This document shows positions 24,449-34,751 of a stretch of 36,155 bases of DNA, one piece after another. The stretch's first letter is position 1; the number at the start of each line of letters is the position of its first letter. This DNA comes from Actinomycetota bacterium (GTDB lineage: Bacteria > Actinomycetota > Acidimicrobiia > Acidimicrobiales > CADCTF01): positions 1 to 36,155 of the forward strand of contig JAHWJU010000012.1 of assembly GCA_019348255.1 (NCBI GenBank), given 5' to 3'. A program made the translations under genes and the position numbers. Below the pieces are notes generated by a model. That model did not search any database and was not told the origin of the DNA. It saw only the letters and a program-made list of their open reading frames with translations.

Positions 24449-25485
24449 GCCGGGAGGAGTTGCTGGCGCCCGAGCCCGATCCCTTCGAGGTGACCGAGGA
24501 GGTGTCGCTCCGCCCGCGGCGCCTGTCGGAGTTCGTGGGCCAACCGCAACTCAAGGAGCACCTCGGGATCATGCTGGAGGCGGCCCGTCGGCGCTCCCAG
24601 GAGATCGACCATCTGCTCCTTGCCGGTCCCCCCGGGTTGGGCAAGACGAGCATGGCCGGCATCGTCGCCGCCGAGATGGCTGTGGGCCTGCGGGTGACGT
24701 CGGGCCCGGCGCTGGTACGGGCCGGCGACCTCGCCTCCATCCTCACCGACCTGCAGGAAGGGGCGGTTCTCTTCATCGACGAGATCCACCGCCTCGGCAG
24801 GGCGGTGGAGGAGATCCTTTACCCCGCCATGGAGGACTTCGTCCTCGACATCGTTCTCGGCAAGGGCCCCGCGGCCCGGTCGGTCCGCCTCCCGCTTCCC
24901 CGCTTCACCCTCATCGGTGCCACCACCCGCACGGGACTCATCACCGGTCCGCTGCGCGACCGGTTCGGCTTCGTGGCCCGCCTCGACTACTACGGCCCAT
25001 CGGAGCTGCAGGCCATCATCCTGCGCTCGGCCCGCATCCTGGGCGTGACCCTCGACCCGGGAGGAGCCGAGGAGATCGCCGGCCGCTCCCGGGGCACCCC
25101 GAGGATCGCGAACCGCTTGTTGAAGAGGGTCCGGGATTTCGCCGAGGTGAGGGGCGACGGGGTCGTCAGCCAGGCAGTGGCGCGCGAGGGGCTCGCGCTG
25201 TTCGGCGTCGACGTCCTCGGTCTCGACAAGGTCGACCGCGCCATCCTCGATGCCGTCTGCCGGCGCTTCGGCGGCGGCCCCGTCGGGCTCTCCACACTGG
25301 CAGTGAGCGTGGGGGAGGAGACGGAGACGGTCGAAGACGTCTACGAGCCGTTCCTGCTGCAGCTGGGCCTGCTCATGCGCACCCCCAGGGGCCGCGTCGC
25401 CACGCCGGCTGCGTGGCAGCACCTGGGTCTGGACCCACCGGCGCCGCCAGCGGCGCTGCCCCAGTTGTTCGACACCGACGTCTGA
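24445..25485 (+). CDS. ruvB: Holliday junction DNA helicase RuvB
   Basis: The AAA+ motor of branch migration. The 346-residue protein has Walker [10 protein letters not shown] (61-69), Walker [11 protein letters not shown] with Asp112, the sensor I region [11 protein letters not shown], the arginine-finger segment PLRDRFG and sensor [19 protein letters not shown], then the winged-helix DNA-binding domain ending [20 protein letters not shown] start at 24445 in GTGA overlap with ruvA. The small convergent peptide gene ends 23 nt downstream. Confidence 0.97.
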   Translation: MSREELLAPEPDPFEVTEEVSLRPRRLSEFVGQPQLKEHLGIMLEAARRRSQEIDHLLLAGPPGLGKTSMAGIVAAEMAVGLRVTSGPALVRAGDLASILTDLQEGAVLFIDEIHRLGRAVEEILYPAMEDFVLDIVLGKGPAARSVRLPLPRFTLIGATTRTGLITGPLRDRFGFVARLDYYGPSELQAIILRSARILGVTLDPGGAEEIAGRSRGTPRIANRLLKRVRDFAEVRGDGVVSQAVAREGLALFGVDVLGLDKVDRAILDAVCRRFGGGPVGLSTLAVSVGEETETVEDVYEPFLLQLGLLMRTPRGRVATPAAWQHLGLDPPAPPAALPQLFDTDV

Positions 25486-25508
25486 CGGCGTCCGCATGCG
25501 CCCGAGCG

Positions 25509-25649
25509 CTAGGGACCGATGCAGACGCCGACGTTGCTCGGGTACGCGACCACGCAGACCCAGTTGCCCGGCACCAGGCTGGCGCCGGCGGGAGCCCCGG
25601 TACCGAGCCAGCCGAGGACGAACACGACGGTGGCGACCTGGCGCTTCAT
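25509..25649 (-). CDS. 46-residue exported peptide translationally coupled to a sigma factor
   Basis: A small gene not previously obvious because of its length. The ATG at 25649 overlaps the sigma factor's TGA as ATGA. An excellent ribosome binding site, GGAGG, lies 8 nt upstream (25658-25662). The peptide starts MKRQVATVVFVLGWLG, a compact Sec signal with two N-terminal basic residues, a hydrophobic core and a likely cleavage after PAGA (about residue 23). The predicted mature part is about 23 residues with Trp30, Cys32 and Cys43, so a single disulfide is possible. I recognise no family. Its coupling to the sigma factor suggests a shared function, for example a secreted signal or a modulator (inference). 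Confidence 0.72.
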   Translation of the reverse strand: MKRQVATVVFVLGWLGTGAPAGASLVPGNWVCVVAYPSNVGVCIGP

Positions 25650-26719
25650 CGGGTCCCCCTCCGGGCCAGCCCCTCGGCGAAACCGGGGGCTTCGGAGGCT
25701 ATGTCTGCCGGATCGTCGACGTAGACGCCGACGACGCCGTCGACTTCCAGTGAATGGGGGCTTTCGGCGCCGCGGCGCTCGGCCTCCTCGGCGGAGGTGA
25801 TCACCAGGAGGTCCTCCTCCGGGGCGGCGCGCTCGGGGCCGGTGGTGTCCGGAGCGGCATCAGGCGTCCTGGCGCCGTCAGTAGGGCCGGTGGCGGCACC
25901 CACCGGTGCTGCCGGCGACGGAGCCGCCGGAAGGACGGCTTCGAGGTGCAGTGGTGCCCGGCGGGGCTGGTCGCGGCGGTCGAACGGCTGGTCACCGGGC
26001 CCGGCCGTGGCTGTGGCCGTGGCGACCACAGCCACGGCCACCGAGAGGGCCGGGCCGGCAAGGGGCGGCAGTGCCGCCGACCACACCTCGAGCCGCGCCC
26101 GCAGCGATGCCATCGGCCGGGCCAGCAGCCCCAGCACCGGAACCGTCACCCACCTGCGGTCGTCTCCGTTCAGGGCCAGGAACTCCCGCCGCAGGGCCCT
26201 TCGGGCCCGGAACAGCAGCGCCTCCACCGTCCCCAGCGTCACCCCGTAGTGGGTCGCGATCTGCTGGTAGGACCAGCTCCGCCGCTCGCGCAGGTCGAGG
26301 ACCTCCCGGTGGCGCGGCGCCAAGCGGCTCAGGGCGGTGGCGAGAACCGTTCCGTCCGCCGCTTCGACGATCCGGTCCTGGCCTCCGTCGGTGACGCCGA
26401 GGTCTACTTCCGCGGTGGGGTGGCTGCGCCCTCTCCTGCGGTGGGCGTCCACACACAGCCGGGCTGCGATCACCGTCATCCACGGGTAGAAGCGCCGCTC
26501 GCCTTCGAACGACGGCAGGGCTCCAAGGGCGCGGGTGAAGGCTTCCTGGGCTATCTCCTCGGCCTCGTCGGCGTCGCCCACCCGCTTCTGGCAAAACCGC
26601 TTCAGGCGGGGGAAGTACCGCCGGTACAGCACCTCGAAGGCAGCATCGTCACCTTCCTGGAACCGCTCGACCAGGGCGCGATCACGCACCAGATCGACGT
26701 CGTCGACACCCAGCGCCAC
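25646..26719 (-). CDS. ECF-like sigma factor with C-terminal membrane segment
   Basis: A sigma-70-type factor of about 357 residues from the GTG at 26719. Region 2 (about 24-90) includes FEVLYRRYFPRLKRFCQKR, DEAEEIAQEAFTRAL and FYPWMTVIAARLCVDAHRR; region 4 (about 122-180) has LSRLAPRHREVLDLRERRSWSY and QIATHYGVTLGTVEALLFRARR. Normal ECF factors end there. This one continues with a membrane-like stretch (about 217-239, Ala/Val/Thr-rich) and a 118-residue Pro/Ala/acidic tail ending in DLLVITSAEEAERRG and VDGVVGVYVDDP. No anti-sigma gene is adjacent. A TTG at 26725 (closer to the GGAGGGGGG) and a TTG at 26800 are alternative starts. It is divergent from queA and overlaps the peptide gene by 4 bp. 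Confidence 0.85.
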   Translation of the reverse strand: MALGVDDVDLVRDRALVERFQEGDDAAFEVLYRRYFPRLKRFCQKRVGDADEAEEIAQEAFTRALGALPSFEGERRFYPWMTVIAARLCVDAHRRRGRSHPTAEVDLGVTDGGQDRIVEAADGTVLATALSRLAPRHREVLDLRERRSWSYQQIATHYGVTLGTVEALLFRARRALRREFLALNGDDRRWVTVPVLGLLARPMASLRARLEVWSAALPPLAGPALSVAVAVVATATATAGPGDQPFDRRDQPRRAPLHLEAVLPAAPSPAAPVGAATGPTDGARTPDAAPDTTGPERAAPEEDLLVITSAEEAERRGAESPHSLEVDGVVGVYVDDPADIASEAPGFAEGLARRGTR

Positions 26720-26794
26720 CGCCAACCCCCCTCCGCCTCGTCGTCCGCCGCTATTGAGGGTACCGGCTATTTCGGCCGCGACGGACTTTCCTGC

Positions 26795-26800
26795 TAGCAA
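26795..26800 (+). promoter_or_regulatory. Possible weak -10 box (TAGCAA) of queA
   Basis: TAGCAA ends 9 nt before the queA GTG at 26810, at the position where other genes have TANNNT, but the last base is A. The 90 bp between the sigma factor start and queA must hold both promoters. Confidence 0.25.
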
Positions 26801-26809
26801 CGAGCCGCC

Positions 26810-27877
26810 GTGCCGGTCTCAGCCTCCGACGAGTACCACTACCACCTCCCGGGCCCGGTTGTCGCGCAGCGACCAGCGGAGCCCCGCTCCGCGGCCCGGC
26901 TCCTGGTCGCCCTGGGCCGGGATGAAGGGGGAGGGCCCGAACCGGTCGACCACCGGCGGGTGGCGGACCTGGCCGACTACGTGGAGCGGGGGGACGTGGT
27001 GGTCGTGAACGACACGCGGGTCCTGCCGGCCCGCCTGCTCCTCAACAAAGAGACCGGAGGCTCGGCCGAGGTCCTCCTACTCGAACCTGTCGTGGACGGC
27101 CCGGCGGTCGAGGAACCGCCGGCGGCGCCGGAGGCGGGCGAGTGGCAGGCGCTGGTGCGGCCCAGCCGGCGCATCGCACCGGGTACGACCCTGTTCGGCC
27201 GCCAGGGCGAGCCGGTGGTCCTGGTGGGCGATCGGCTGGGCGACGACCGCCGGCGGGTGCGGCTCCTGGCCCCCCTGGATGCCCATGGGACGCTGCCCCT
27301 GCCGCCCTACATCCGCGAGCCGCTGGTCGAGCCCGCCCGCTACCAGACCGTCTATGCCCGTCGCCCCGGCTCGGTTGCGGCACCGACGGCCGGACTGCAC
27401 CTCACCCGGGAGATCCTGGCCCAGCTGCGGCAGAAGGGCGCCGAGGTGCACACGGTGGACCTCGCGGTGGGCCTGGGCACGTTCCGGCCCATCACCGCGG
27501 CCCACCTCGACGACCACGTGATGCACGAGGAGAGCTACCGGGTGCCGGCGTCCACCATGGCTGCCTGCGAGCGGGCCCGCAGGGTGCTGGCCGTGGGGAC
27601 CACGACCCTGAGAGCCCTGGAGGCGGCAGCGCTCACCGGCCACCTGCACGGCCGGACCGACCTGTTCGTCCGGCCGGGGTTCGAGTTCCGAGTCGTGGAT
27701 CTCCTGTTCACCAACTTCCACCTGCCCCGGTCGTCGTTGCTCGTCCTGCTGGCGGCCTTCGCAGGACAACAGCGGTGGCGTCCGCTGTATGAGACCGCTC
27801 TGGCCGAGGGCTACCGCTTTCTCTCCTTCGGCGACGCCATGTTGGTCTCCCGTGCCGCCGACAGGGCCGGCCCGTGA
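26810..27877 (+). CDS. queA: S-adenosylmethionine:tRNA ribosyltransferase-isomerase
   Basis: Transfers and rearranges the ribosyl part of SAM onto preQ1 in tRNA, forming epoxyqueuosine. The 355-residue protein has VVVVNDTRVLPARLL, the YQTVYARRPGSVAAPTAGLHLT signature interrupted by no gap, VDLAVGLGTFRPI, the HEESYRVP segment, VGTTTLRALE and TNFHLPRSSLLVLLAAFAG near the end, all diagnostic of QueA. The GTG at 26810 gives a slightly long N-terminus; there is also an Ala/Pro-rich insertion around residues 95-110. It overlaps tgt by GTGA. Confidence 0.95.
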   Translation: MPVSASDEYHYHLPGPVVAQRPAEPRSAARLLVALGRDEGGGPEPVDHRRVADLADYVERGDVVVVNDTRVLPARLLLNKETGGSAEVLLLEPVVDGPAVEEPPAAPEAGEWQALVRPSRRIAPGTTLFGRQGEPVVLVGDRLGDDRRRVRLLAPLDAHGTLPLPPYIREPLVEPARYQTVYARRPGSVAAPTAGLHLTREILAQLRQKGAEVHTVDLAVGLGTFRPITAAHLDDHVMHEESYRVPASTMAACERARRVLAVGTTTLRALEAAALTGHLHGRTDLFVRPGFEFRVVDLLFTNFHLPRSSLLVLLAAFAGQQRWRPLYETALAEGYRFLSFGDAMLVSRAADRAGP

Positions 27878-28968
27878 GCCTCCGGCTCGCCCTCACCGCC
27901 ACCGACGGATCGGCCCGCGCCGGCACCATCACCACTGCCCGTGGCACCTTCCGGACACCCTGCTTCATGCCCGTCGGCACCCGGGGAGCGGTAAAGGCCC
28001 TGTCCGGGGCCGACCTGGAGACGTTGGGCTTCGAGGTGGTGCTGGCCAACACCTACCACCTCATGCTCCGGCCAGGTGCCGAGATCGTGGCCGGTATGGG
28101 CGGCATCCACGGCTTCACGTCGTGGCCCGGTCACGTCCTCACCGACTCCGGCGGCTATCAGGTCTTCAGCCTGGGCCCCGAGGTCGATGACGACGGGGTC
28201 ACGTTTCGCAGCACCTACGACGGCAGCCTGCACCGCCTCACCCCCGAGACGGCGGTGGCCGTGCAGGAGCAGCTGGGCGCCGACATCCAGATGGTGCTCG
28301 ACGTCTGCCCGCCCCTGCCCTCGCCGCCGGAGGTCCTGCGGCTGGCCGTCGATCGCACCGTTGCCTGGGCCCACAGGGCCCTGCGGGCGCACCGGCGCCC
28401 CGAACAGGCACTGTTCGGCATCGTCCAAGGCGGGGTCGACCCGGTTCTGCGGCGGGAGAGTGCGGTGCGCACGGTGGAGCTGGGCTTCCACGGCTACGGG
28501 ATCGGCGGGCTGTCGGTGGGGGAGAGCCGCCAGGAGATGCTGCCGGCGCTGGCCGCCGCCCTCGCCGAGCTGCCCCCTGACGTCCCCCGCTACCTGATGG
28601 GGGTGGGCGATCCGATGGGCATGGTGGAGGCCATCGCCTTGGGCGTCGACCTGTTCGACTGCGTCCTGCCCACCCGGCTGGCGAGGCACGGCTCCGTGCT
28701 CACCAGCGTCGGCCGGCTGCAGCTCCGCAATGCGGCCTTCACCGGCGACGAAGGCCCACTCGACCCCTGTTGCCGTTGCCACGTGTGTCTGCGGTGGTCG
28801 CGTGGCTACCTGCGCCATCTCCTTCAGGTGGGGGAGCCGGGCGTGTTGCGCCTGCTCAGCTGGCACAACCTCTCGTGGACGCTGGCGTTGATCGAGCGGG
28901 TGCGCGGGGCCATCGAAGGCGCCGATCTCGACCGGGTCCGTCGCGAGATCGCAGACGTCTGGGAGTAA
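27874..28968 (+). CDS. tgt: tRNA-guanine transglycosylase
   Basis: Exchanges guanine 34 of GUN-anticodon tRNAs for preQ1, the step before QueA. The 364-residue protein has the catalytic base region LTDSGGYQVFSL, the nucleophile region DLFDCVLPTRLARHG and the zinc site CRCHVC followed 26 residues later by His (SWHNL), matching CxCx2Cx25H. Start is GTG 27874 in a GTGA overlap with queA. Its TAA stop forms the first three bases of the TAAGGT box of yajC. Enzymes for making preQ1 are not in the window. Confidence 0.95.
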   Translation: MSLRLALTATDGSARAGTITTARGTFRTPCFMPVGTRGAVKALSGADLETLGFEVVLANTYHLMLRPGAEIVAGMGGIHGFTSWPGHVLTDSGGYQVFSLGPEVDDDGVTFRSTYDGSLHRLTPETAVAVQEQLGADIQMVLDVCPPLPSPPEVLRLAVDRTVAWAHRALRAHRRPEQALFGIVQGGVDPVLRRESAVRTVELGFHGYGIGGLSVGESRQEMLPALAAALAELPPDVPRYLMGVGDPMGMVEAIALGVDLFDCVLPTRLARHGSVLTSVGRLQLRNAAFTGDEGPLDPCCRCHVCLRWSRGYLRHLLQVGEPGVLRLLSWHNLSWTLALIERVRGAIEGADLDRVRREIADVWE

Positions 28969-28971
28969 GGT
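28966..28971 (+). promoter_or_regulatory. Candidate -10 box (TAAGGT) of yajC-secDF
   Basis: TAAGGT, sharing its TAA with the tgt stop, ends 11 nt before the yajC ATG at 28983. The spacing is the longest of the set, so the leader would be a few bases at most. Confidence 0.4.
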
Positions 28972-28982
28972 CTGCGGACGCC

Positions 28983-29276
28983 ATGGAACAGCTGTTGCCG
29001 CTCGCCTTCCTGCTCGTGGTCATGTACTTCCTGCTCATCAGGCCTCAGCAGCAGAGGGTCAAGGCGCAGCGGAGCCTGGTGTCATCCCTCACGGTCGGCG
29101 ACGAGATCGTGACGGTAGGCGGCTTGATCGGGCGCATCGTGGCCATCGACGACGAGACCGCCACCGTGGAGACGACCCCCGGGACGGTGTTGCGCTTTCG
29201 CCGGACGGCCGTCAGCGGGCGGATCATGCCCGAGCCGGCCGCCGAGCCCGACTCGTCCCCGATATCCGAGGACTGA
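28983..29276 (+). CDS. yajC: Preprotein translocase accessory subunit YajC
   Basis: A 97-residue single-span membrane protein that associates with SecDF. It has one N-terminal membrane helix (about 4-18, LPLAFLLVVMYFLLI), the conserved RPQQQRVKAQRSLVSSL and the GDEIVTVGGLIGRIVAIDDETATVE domain, then a short acidic tail. The ATG at 28983 starts right at the helix. The TGA stop shares one base with the secD ATG, and order yajC-secD-secF is the classical one. Confidence 0.95.
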   Translation: MEQLLPLAFLLVVMYFLLIRPQQQRVKAQRSLVSSLTVGDEIVTVGGLIGRIVAIDDETATVETTPGTVLRFRRTAVSGRIMPEPAAEPDSSPISED

Positions 29277-30760
29277 TGCGCCGCTCCACGCTGCTGTGCC
29301 TGGCCTTCATCGTCGTTCTCGCCGTCGGCAGCTTCGGAGCGACGCTGTATCTCGACAAGCGCCCTCAACTGGGACTCGACCTCCAGGGCGGGGCCTACGT
29401 CGTCCTGCAACCGGATCGCAAGGTAGACGCCGGCGTGCTCAACCAGTCGGTGGAGATCATCCGCAGCCGGGTCGACGAGCTCGGTGTGGCCGAGCCCGAC
29501 ATCAGGCCCCAGGGCGACTCCATCATCGTGCAGCTCCCGGGGGTGAAGGAGCAGGCCAGGGCCCTGGAGATCGTCGGCCAGACGGCCGAGCTGCGGTTCC
29601 GGCCCGTGCTGCAGTCGCTGCCGCCCGAGCAGACGGCGGCCACCACCACGACTTCGGCTCCCGACCCGGCCACCACCACCACGGAGGTCGACCCCGCCGC
29701 GGCCACCACCTCGACCACGGTCGCCGCCGGCACCACCCCGCGGGAGCAGGACCTGCCCGACCAGGAAGTGGTGCTGCCGATGAAGGAGAAGGACCGGATC
29801 ACGGGTCGTCTACTACTGGGGCCGGCCAAGGCCACCGGCACCATCGTGCGCTCGGCGCGGGCCCAGCCGCCTCAGGGGCCGGGTGACTGGGCGGTCAGCG
29901 TCGAGCTCACCAGCAAGGGCAACGAGCTGTTCAACCAGATCGCGGCGGCGTGCTTCGACGCCACGCCCGAGTGCCCCACCAAGCAGGTGGCCATCGTCCT
30001 GGACGGCGTGGTGCGCTCGGCGCCCGCCGTGCAGGAGCGTTCCTTCAGCGGCAGGGTCCAGATCACCGGCCAGTTCAGCGAGAGCGAGGCCAAGGACCTG
30101 GCTCTGGTGCTGAAGTTCGGAGCCCTTCCGGTGGAGCTCACGCCCCAGAGCACCCAGACGGTGTCGCCCACCCTGGGCAGGGACTCCCTGCGAGCCGGCA
30201 TCACGGCCGGCCTGCTCGGCCTGGGCCTGGTGTTGCTCTACATGATCATGTACTACCGGGCGCTGGGAGTGGTGGTGGTGCTGGGCCTGGGGGTGTCGGG
30301 CATGCTTCTGTGGTCGTTCGTCTCCTTCCTCGGCGCTGCGCTCACCCTGGCCGGCGCCGTTGGCATCATCATCTCGGTCGGCGTGACCGTCGACTCCTAT
30401 GTCGTGTTCTTCGAGAGGCTGAAAGACGAGATCCGCTCCGGCAAGACGATCCGGTCCTCGGTCGACCGGGGCTTCACCCGCGCCTACCGCACCATCGTCG
30501 CCGCTGACATCTCCTCCCTCATCGGCGCCGGGCTCCTGTACGCCCTCACCGTCGGATCGGTGCGCGGCTTCGCCTTCTTCCTAGGGGTGTCGGCGTTGCT
30601 CGACCTGTTCGTCGCCTTCTTCTTCACCCGGCCGATGGTCTCCATCCTCGGCCGCAGCCGCCTGTTCACCGAGGCTCGCTTCTTCGGAGTCGCCCGCGGT
30701 CTCGGCGCCGGCGACACCACCGCCGTCCCGCGGCCGATGAGAGCCGGGAGCCCGGCATGA
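29276..30760 (+). CDS. secD: Protein translocase subunit SecD
   Basis: SecD uses the proton motive force with SecF to pull exported proteins through SecYEG. The 494-residue protein has a first membrane helix (about 6-25), the LGLDLQGGAYVVLQ motif, the large extracytoplasmic P1 domain and five C-terminal membrane helices with SVGVTVDSYVVFFERLKDEIRSG in the conserved cluster. Between about residues 119 and 158 there is a Thr/Pro/Ala-rich low-complexity insertion (TTTT repeats) inside P1, a flexible linker that E. coli SecD lacks. The ATGA overlap with secF indicates coupling. Confidence 0.95.
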   Translation: MRRSTLLCLAFIVVLAVGSFGATLYLDKRPQLGLDLQGGAYVVLQPDRKVDAGVLNQSVEIIRSRVDELGVAEPDIRPQGDSIIVQLPGVKEQARALEIVGQTAELRFRPVLQSLPPEQTAATTTTSAPDPATTTTEVDPAAATTSTTVAAGTTPREQDLPDQEVVLPMKEKDRITGRLLLGPAKATGTIVRSARAQPPQGPGDWAVSVELTSKGNELFNQIAAACFDATPECPTKQVAIVLDGVVRSAPAVQERSFSGRVQITGQFSESEAKDLALVLKFGALPVELTPQSTQTVSPTLGRDSLRAGITAGLLGLGLVLLYMIMYYRALGVVVVLGLGVSGMLLWSFVSFLGAALTLAGAVGIIISVGVTVDSYVVFFERLKDEIRSGKTIRSSVDRGFTRAYRTIVAADISSLIGAGLLYALTVGSVRGFAFFLGVSALLDLFVAFFFTRPMVSILGRSRLFTEARFFGVARGLGAGDTTAVPRPMRAGSPA

Positions 30761-31917
30761 GCAACGCAGGTCGCCGCAGCCTCTGGCAGCGCCTCTACCA
30801 CGGCGAGACTGCCTTCGACTTCGTCGGGCCCATCCGCCGGTGGCTGACCATCTCCGGCCTCGTCATCGTCGTCGGCCTCCTCTCGCTGGCCACCCGGGGG
30901 CTCAACTTCGGCATCGACTTCCGAGGTGGCACCGCCTGGGAGGTGCCCACCAGCGACCCCTCCGTCGAGAGGGCCAGGGACGCACTGAGGCCGCTGGGCC
31001 TCGACGATGCCGAGATCCAGGTGCTGGGCAAGAACATCCTGCGGGTCCAGGCCGACGCCGAGGGAGCCTCACCGGAGCAGCGCAAGGCCCGCCAGGAGGA
31101 GGTGGCCCGGGCGTTGGCGGAGTCCGAAGGAGTGGAGCCCAGCCTGGTGAGCGTCAACGAGGTCGGCCCGTCCTGGGGCAACGAGATCACCAAGAAGGCC
31201 CGCAACGCCTTGGCCGCGTTCTTGGTGGTGATCACCATCTACATCTCGTTCCGGTTCGAGCCGAAGATGGCGGTGGCGTCGCTGGCGGCCCTGGCCCACG
31301 ACATCCTGGTCACGGTGGGCGTCTACTCGTTGTCCGGCTTCGAGGTCACGCCGTCGACGGTGGTCGCCTTCCTCACCATCCTGGGCTACTCGCTCTACGA
31401 CACGATCGTGGTGTTCGACAAGGTGGACGAGAACACCAAGGGCCTGGCCGCGTCGGGGCGCATGACCTACACCGACGTGGTGAACCTGTCCATGAACCAG
31501 GTCCTCATGCGGTCGCTCAACACGTCATTGGTGGCCATCCTGCCGATCTTCTCGGTGCTCGTCGTCGGGTCCTTCATCCTCGGCGCCACCACGCTGCAGG
31601 ACTTCGGTCTGGCTCTGCTCGTCGGGCTGCTCACCGGCGCCTACTCCTCCCTCTTCATCGCCTCGCCGGTGCTGGCCATCCTGAAGGAGCGCGAGCCCCG
31701 TTACGCCTCGATCCGCCAGCGGCTCGAGAACCGGCCCGGCTCGGGCGGCCCCCTCACGCCGGCCGCGGCCGCAGCCGGGGGCGCGACGGTGGGGGGCGAG
31801 TCCCGTGACCAGGTTCCGGCTGCGGTCGGTGCCGCCGCCGGGCGGTCCGCCTCCTCCCGTCCCGCCACCAACCGCGGCACGCCGCCGCGCCCCCGCAAGA
31901 AGGGCCGCCGCCGGTAG
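30757..31917 (+). CDS. secF: Protein translocase subunit SecF
   Basis: Partner of SecD. The 386 residues include the first helix, the NFGIDFRGGTAWEV motif, a shorter P-domain, and the helix bundle with LGYSLYDTIVVFDKVDENTKG and MNQVLMRSLNTSL, both typical of SecF. The last 60 residues form a cytosolic Ala/Pro/Arg-rich tail ending RKKGRRR that is not conserved in E. coli. Start ATG 30757 in the secD stop. The apt gene follows after 20 nt with its own putative promoter. Confidence 0.95.
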   Translation: MSNAGRRSLWQRLYHGETAFDFVGPIRRWLTISGLVIVVGLLSLATRGLNFGIDFRGGTAWEVPTSDPSVERARDALRPLGLDDAEIQVLGKNILRVQADAEGASPEQRKARQEEVARALAESEGVEPSLVSVNEVGPSWGNEITKKARNALAAFLVVITIYISFRFEPKMAVASLAALAHDILVTVGVYSLSGFEVTPSTVVAFLTILGYSLYDTIVVFDKVDENTKGLAASGRMTYTDVVNLSMNQVLMRSLNTSLVAILPIFSVLVVGSFILGATTLQDFGLALLVGLLTGAYSSLFIASPVLAILKEREPRYASIRQRLENRPGSGGPLTPAAAAAGGATVGGESRDQVPAAVGAAAGRSASSRPATNRGTPPRPRKKGRRR

Positions 31918-31925
31918 CCACCGCC

Positions 31926-31931
31926 TAAGGT
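31926..31931 (+). promoter_or_regulatory. Candidate -10 box (TAAGGT) of apt
   Basis: TAAGGT ends 6 nt before the apt GTG at 31938, in the 20-nt gap after secF. Same hexamer as in front of yajC. Confidence 0.5.
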
Positions 31932-31937
31932 GAGCAG

Positions 31938-32465
31938 GTGGACGCGTCGGGATGGCTCAAGGAGCACATCCGCGACATCCCCGACTTCCCCAAGCCCGGG
32001 GTGGTCTTCAAGGACATCACGCCCCTACTGGGACACCCGGCCGCATTCCGCCACACCGTCGAGCGGATCGGTGACCACTTCGCCGACCACTCCATCGACA
32101 AGGTGCTCGGGATCGAAGCGCGCGGCTTCATCCCGGCCGCTCCCGTGGCCTACCGCTTCGCGGCCGGCTTCGTGCCGGTACGAAAGGCGGGCAAGTTGCC
32201 GTGGCGCATCGAATCGGAGGAGTACGCCCTCGAGTACGGCAACGACCTCCTCGAGATCCACTGCGATGCCATCAACCCCGGCGAGCGGGCCCTGATCGTC
32301 GACGACGTCCTCGCCACCGGCGGCACCGCCGCCGCGACCGTCCGGCTGGTGGAGAGGCTGGGAGGGGTGGTGGTGGGGCTGGGCTTCATCGTCGAGTTGG
32401 CGTTCCTCGCCGGCCGCGGGAAGCTCCAGGGCCACGACGTGGTTTCGTTGATCACCTACGACTGA
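31938..32465 (+). CDS. apt: Adenine phosphoribosyltransferase
   Basis: Salvages adenine to AMP using PRPP. The 175-residue protein has IPDFPKPGVVFKDITPLL near the N-terminus, GIEARGFI, VPVRKAGKLPW and the PRPP-binding loop ALIVDDVLATGGTAAAT, the complete Apt set. GTG start at 31938 is preceded by TAAGGT and GAGCAG. In actinobacteria apt is usually between secDF and rel, as here. rel begins 12 nt downstream. Confidence 0.95.
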   Translation: MDASGWLKEHIRDIPDFPKPGVVFKDITPLLGHPAAFRHTVERIGDHFADHSIDKVLGIEARGFIPAAPVAYRFAAGFVPVRKAGKLPWRIESEEYALEYGNDLLEIHCDAINPGERALIVDDVLATGGTAAATVRLVERLGGVVVGLGFIVELAFLAGRGKLQGHDVVSLITYD

Positions 32466-32477
32466 GGAAGGGGGCAC

Positions 32478-34706
<2,229 letters not shown>

Positions 34707-34738
34707 ACCCCTCAGGCGGGCCGGCGCCGGCGGGTAGG

Positions 34739-34744
34739 TAGCCT
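34739..34744 (+). promoter_or_regulatory. Candidate -10 box (TAGCCT) of hisS
   Basis: TAGCCT ends 7 nt before the hisS ATG at 34752. It follows a CCGGCGCCGG palindrome (34721-34730) which could help end the rel transcript. Confidence 0.55.
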
Positions 34745-34751
34745 CGGGCCG

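Noticed and set aside
25519-25800. Plus-strand open frame over the small peptide and the sigma factor end
   Set aside because: It has no ribosome site or recognisable domain and is the complement of the better supported minus-strand genes.
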